Shown here piece after piece: positions 17,830-20,149 of a stretch of 20,149 nt of DNA. This DNA comes from Isoetes engelmannii (taxonomy: Eukaryota > Streptophyta > Lycopodiopsida > Isoetales > Isoetaceae), in NCBI GenBank assembly GCA_011763485.2, contig JAANSK020288601.1, forward strand, positions 1-20,149, written 5' to 3'. The position numbers and the translations under genes are program-made. The notes under the pieces were generated by a model. It was not told the origin of the DNA and did not search any database. It was given only the letters and a program-made list of their open reading frames with translations. How positions within the stretch are numbered: position 1 is the stretch's first letter; each line of letters begins with the position of its first letter.

Positions 17830-18842
17830 AATAATTCAAACTTTTAGATCTAAATGCCCACACAAAAGCAGAACTGGAGGAACGGAGCAAAATTTGCACA
17901 ATATTAGTTGCTCATGTCCTTTTCTCCAAATCTGCAATGCAAAGTACGATTATATTAGATACTGATATATGCAAGACAATGACGAACAATCTAGAATATA
18001 GTCCAGAAGGTTTGGCTTAAAATGCTTCAAATTTAAAAGTCTAGCATGGAAAATGGCCTTGTGCGGTTAATCCATGATAAACAAATTCAAAGTGACAATA
18101 TTTGCTTGTACCTGCCAACTTTATGTACTACTTCCATCGATGACTAATTATTAGGTATTATCTCCTTCAACCATTGCTTCATAATTTAGATAGTAAGGAT
18201 GAGCCTACATAGTAAAACCAAAGGCCACATCAGCAACCAATTTAAAGAACCTAACAAAAGTGGAAAAAAAGAAACATTACATGAATACAATTTGTGCCAC
18301 AATTTGTGCCACTGACATTGAACATTTCTCAAATTCAGGTATGCTCATTTGAAAAGACATAGATTGCATATTTCTTGATATTCCATCTATCCTTTCTCTC
18401 AGCATCATTCCTTCTTGATGGATCTGGACAAACTCAATTATGATGCACTCCTCTTCATCTTGTTAACTATTCAAAAAATCAAATAATCTTATGTATAAGC
18501 ACGACACTTCTTAGATGGTTACCAGTATAGCTTTTTGAAAAGAAGTAGATTTCTCATTATAGCAGCAGATCATCTTATTGACATCGGGTGCAACCCAGAC
18601 CGGTATCTAGAAGAGGCGTGATACTAACGACATAAAAGTCTAAATGAAAAAGGAACAAAAATATGCATGTGTTCAATGGATATTAAAAATACCTTGGCCA
18701 GTACAATCTGAAGCATTTCCATCATGTCCATGTGCAATGGTTGTCAAACTCAAGACATCGTGATGAAAATCTATGAGAAGAACCGCACATCTACAAAATC
18801 AACATTAACTTAACATCTTGCTCTTCCAGAATATGCAATTAC
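17830..18842. other. no gene recognised
   Basis: About 1 kb without recognisable coding. The only structure I can support is a perfect 12-bp tandem duplication, acaatttgtgcc, at 18287-18298 and 18299-18310. Confidence 0.55.
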
Positions 18843-19227
18843 AGCACACGTGTGCCCAACGTTGTCGCACATAAGTATGGTCACATACGTAGGGGCTATA
18901 CATTCATATCGACCTCCTATTTAGGAATATGAAACTTGCGGATCCTCCCATAGCAATTTTGGTCATGTTCCTCCTTCTAATGATCCATATAATCCGCATA
19001 ATAATTTTGGTCATGTTCATCCTTCTAATAATCCACATCATTCCCAACCAACATACCACATTGGTATATCTACTTACTTATCATTCCTTACGTTAGTATG
19101 CATTGCTTGGAGTTATTAACGTGTTGTAATAAAACATATAGCACATATGTGTTTGTCCTTGTTGCTTAATGGTTAATGTAGTTCAATATTATATAGCAAA
19201 TGTGTGTCTGGCATTTTCGCACACAAG
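18843..19227. repeat. three decayed copies of a Helitron-terminus-like sequence
   Basis: Copies start AGCACACGTGTGCCC (18843-18875), AGCACATATGTGTTT (19140-19165) and AGCAAATGTGTGTCT (19195-19227), all on the plus strand. They resemble the sequence at 7822-7852 (TAGTAAACGTGTGCCCGGCG and on). The first keeps ACGTGTGCCC and CGTTG. Most differences among them are C/T or G/A changes, as expected from decay of methylated cytosines. The hairpin stem is no longer intact in any of the three. Confidence 0.5.
18955..19043 (+). repeat. 48-bp tandem repeat that reads as a peptide repeat
   Basis: Two copies of a 48-bp unit (aattttggtcatgttc at 18955 and 19003) differ at few positions. The period is a multiple of three, and the frame stays open across both (NFGHVPPSNDPYNPHN, then NFGHVHPSNNPHH), within an open stretch of about 18930-19120. 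It could be the end of a degenerate low-complexity coding region of a mobile element. No family is recognised. Confidence 0.6.
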
Positions 19228-19562
19228 AGCATGTGTTAGCAAGAACCTATGATATAAAGGACTATCAATTTATGTTCATTGTGACTATAATTGAGCTCAA
19301 GGCCTAGCATTCAGTCTAGTATTCTTACTTTTTTGCATGGTATTTAAAGTTTGTCACGCATTAGTTGGAGTGAGTCACAATAACTTTCACCCGTAATTAA
19401 GAATCTAGTAAATGTATGCCTATAAATTGTCAATATTGTATTGCAGAAAACATTGTTTTTGTCAGGTCTCATTTTAAGGCTCTACTTTTTCTTATTCCTA
19501 AGGTATTTTGCATGGTGTTTGTGACATCAAATTAGACCAAATTCATCGTTTGCCCAATTTCT
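19228..19562. other. no gene recognised
   Basis: AT-rich, no open frame of note, no repeat beyond those flanking it. Confidence 0.5.
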
Positions 19563-19748
19563 GCCAACCTTGGCATGTAACATTTACCTCCTCCATGGTT
19601 TATTGAATAGTCATAGTGTCTAAATGCAACACAAACTAACATTGTAATTGTCCGCCAACCTTGGCATGTAACATTTACCTCCTCCATGGTTTATTGAATA
19701 GTCATAATGTCTATATAAATGCAACACAAAGAAACATTGTAATTGTCA
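19563..19748. repeat. 91-bp tandem duplication
   Basis: A unit starting gccaaccttggcatgtaac occurs at 19563-19653 and again at 19654-19748. The first ~57 bp differ at one position. The second copy carries a small insertion around its tatataaatg and a few substitutions. The unit itself begins with a short inverted repeat, GCCAACCTTGGC. Confidence 0.93.
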
Positions 19749-20149
19749 CGAGAGTCTCCTCGACAATTAAAGGACATACACTGAAATGATGATAGAAAAG
19801 ATGTGTTCAAAAAAAATAAAACCATTGTGGAAGACGACTTTGCTGAGAAAGCTCACGACACCATAATAACATGGAATATTGATTTTGAACATGTTTCATA
19901 TATGTATTTGAGCATGATATGTTTTGAGCAACTCCTCTATTGTGGGCCCTTGGACCCTTGTCATATTCTGCAACTTAGTGCTTATGACAAATAAAGACTC
20001 CTAAAATCACAAAAATGATCGTGTTTTTAATGATCTGTACCAAGCATAATCCTTATGACAAATAAAGGCTATCAAAGTTACAAAACATTTTCTGTTTTAG
20101 TGAACTCATACTACCCATAGTATCACTCTAACGTGACTGTTCAAAAACA
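19749..20149. other. no gene recognised; diverged ~71-bp repeat
   Basis: The phrase cttatgacaaataaag occurs at 19981 and 20052, and the sequence after each is partly alike (…caaa…ttttaatgatctgtacc versus …caaa…ttttagtgaactcatactacc). This is an old duplication with a 71-bp period. A short plus-strand open frame at 19803-19994 has no recognisable domain. Confidence 0.5.

Overview
This is eukaryotic nuclear DNA, AT-rich and intron-bearing, from a land plant. The fossil pentatricopeptide-repeat (PPR) gene has wording that I associate with ferns and lycophytes (for example KLPVRNVVSWNALIAG and DAITFVCSLKAC), so a fern or other seed-free vascular plant is my best guess. That is inference only. I see no bacterial operons, CRISPR arrays, rRNA or tRNA genes.

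Only one gene looks intact: a minus-strand PRP38B/SRL1-type splicing factor (5091-7557). It has four exons, three phase-0 introns and 411 codons, ending in an RD/RE/RS-rich tail. The rest is mobile-element territory and decayed gene pieces.

Layout. 1-470: possible end of an LTR-like element, then a short tandem repeat. 1364-1740: a 22-bp degenerate tandem repeat and a cluster of three hairpins. 2799-3972: a complete-looking Pack-MULE, with ~80-bp terminal inverted repeats and a perfect 9-bp target duplication, carrying a broken piece of an EAT1/bHLH10-like transcription factor gene. 5091-7557: the splicing factor gene. 7820-7849: a Helitron-type 3' terminus (hairpin, 9-nt spacer, CTAG, then T), read on the minus strand and only ~260 bp upstream of the splicing factor's start codon. 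To its right lie fragments of three unrelated host genes: a PPR gene (plus), a cytosolic-type asparaginyl-tRNA synthetase (plus, splice sites still visible) and the exportin-2/CAS gene (minus). The last two abut within a few bases near 10610. This is the arrangement expected of a gene-capturing Helitron. 14300-15350: the 3' part of a plant L1-type LINE (zinc-knuckle region). 15350-20149: mostly unassigned sequence with short tandem repeats, a protein-kinase P-loop fragment, and three decayed copies of a sequence resembling the Helitron terminus.

The two capture elements are the main interest. Three of the captured sources are essential or tissue-specific genes (tRNA charging, nuclear export, tapetum/sporangium bHLH). 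The copies are disrupted, so they are fossils or at most sources of chimeric or regulatory RNA, not working genes.
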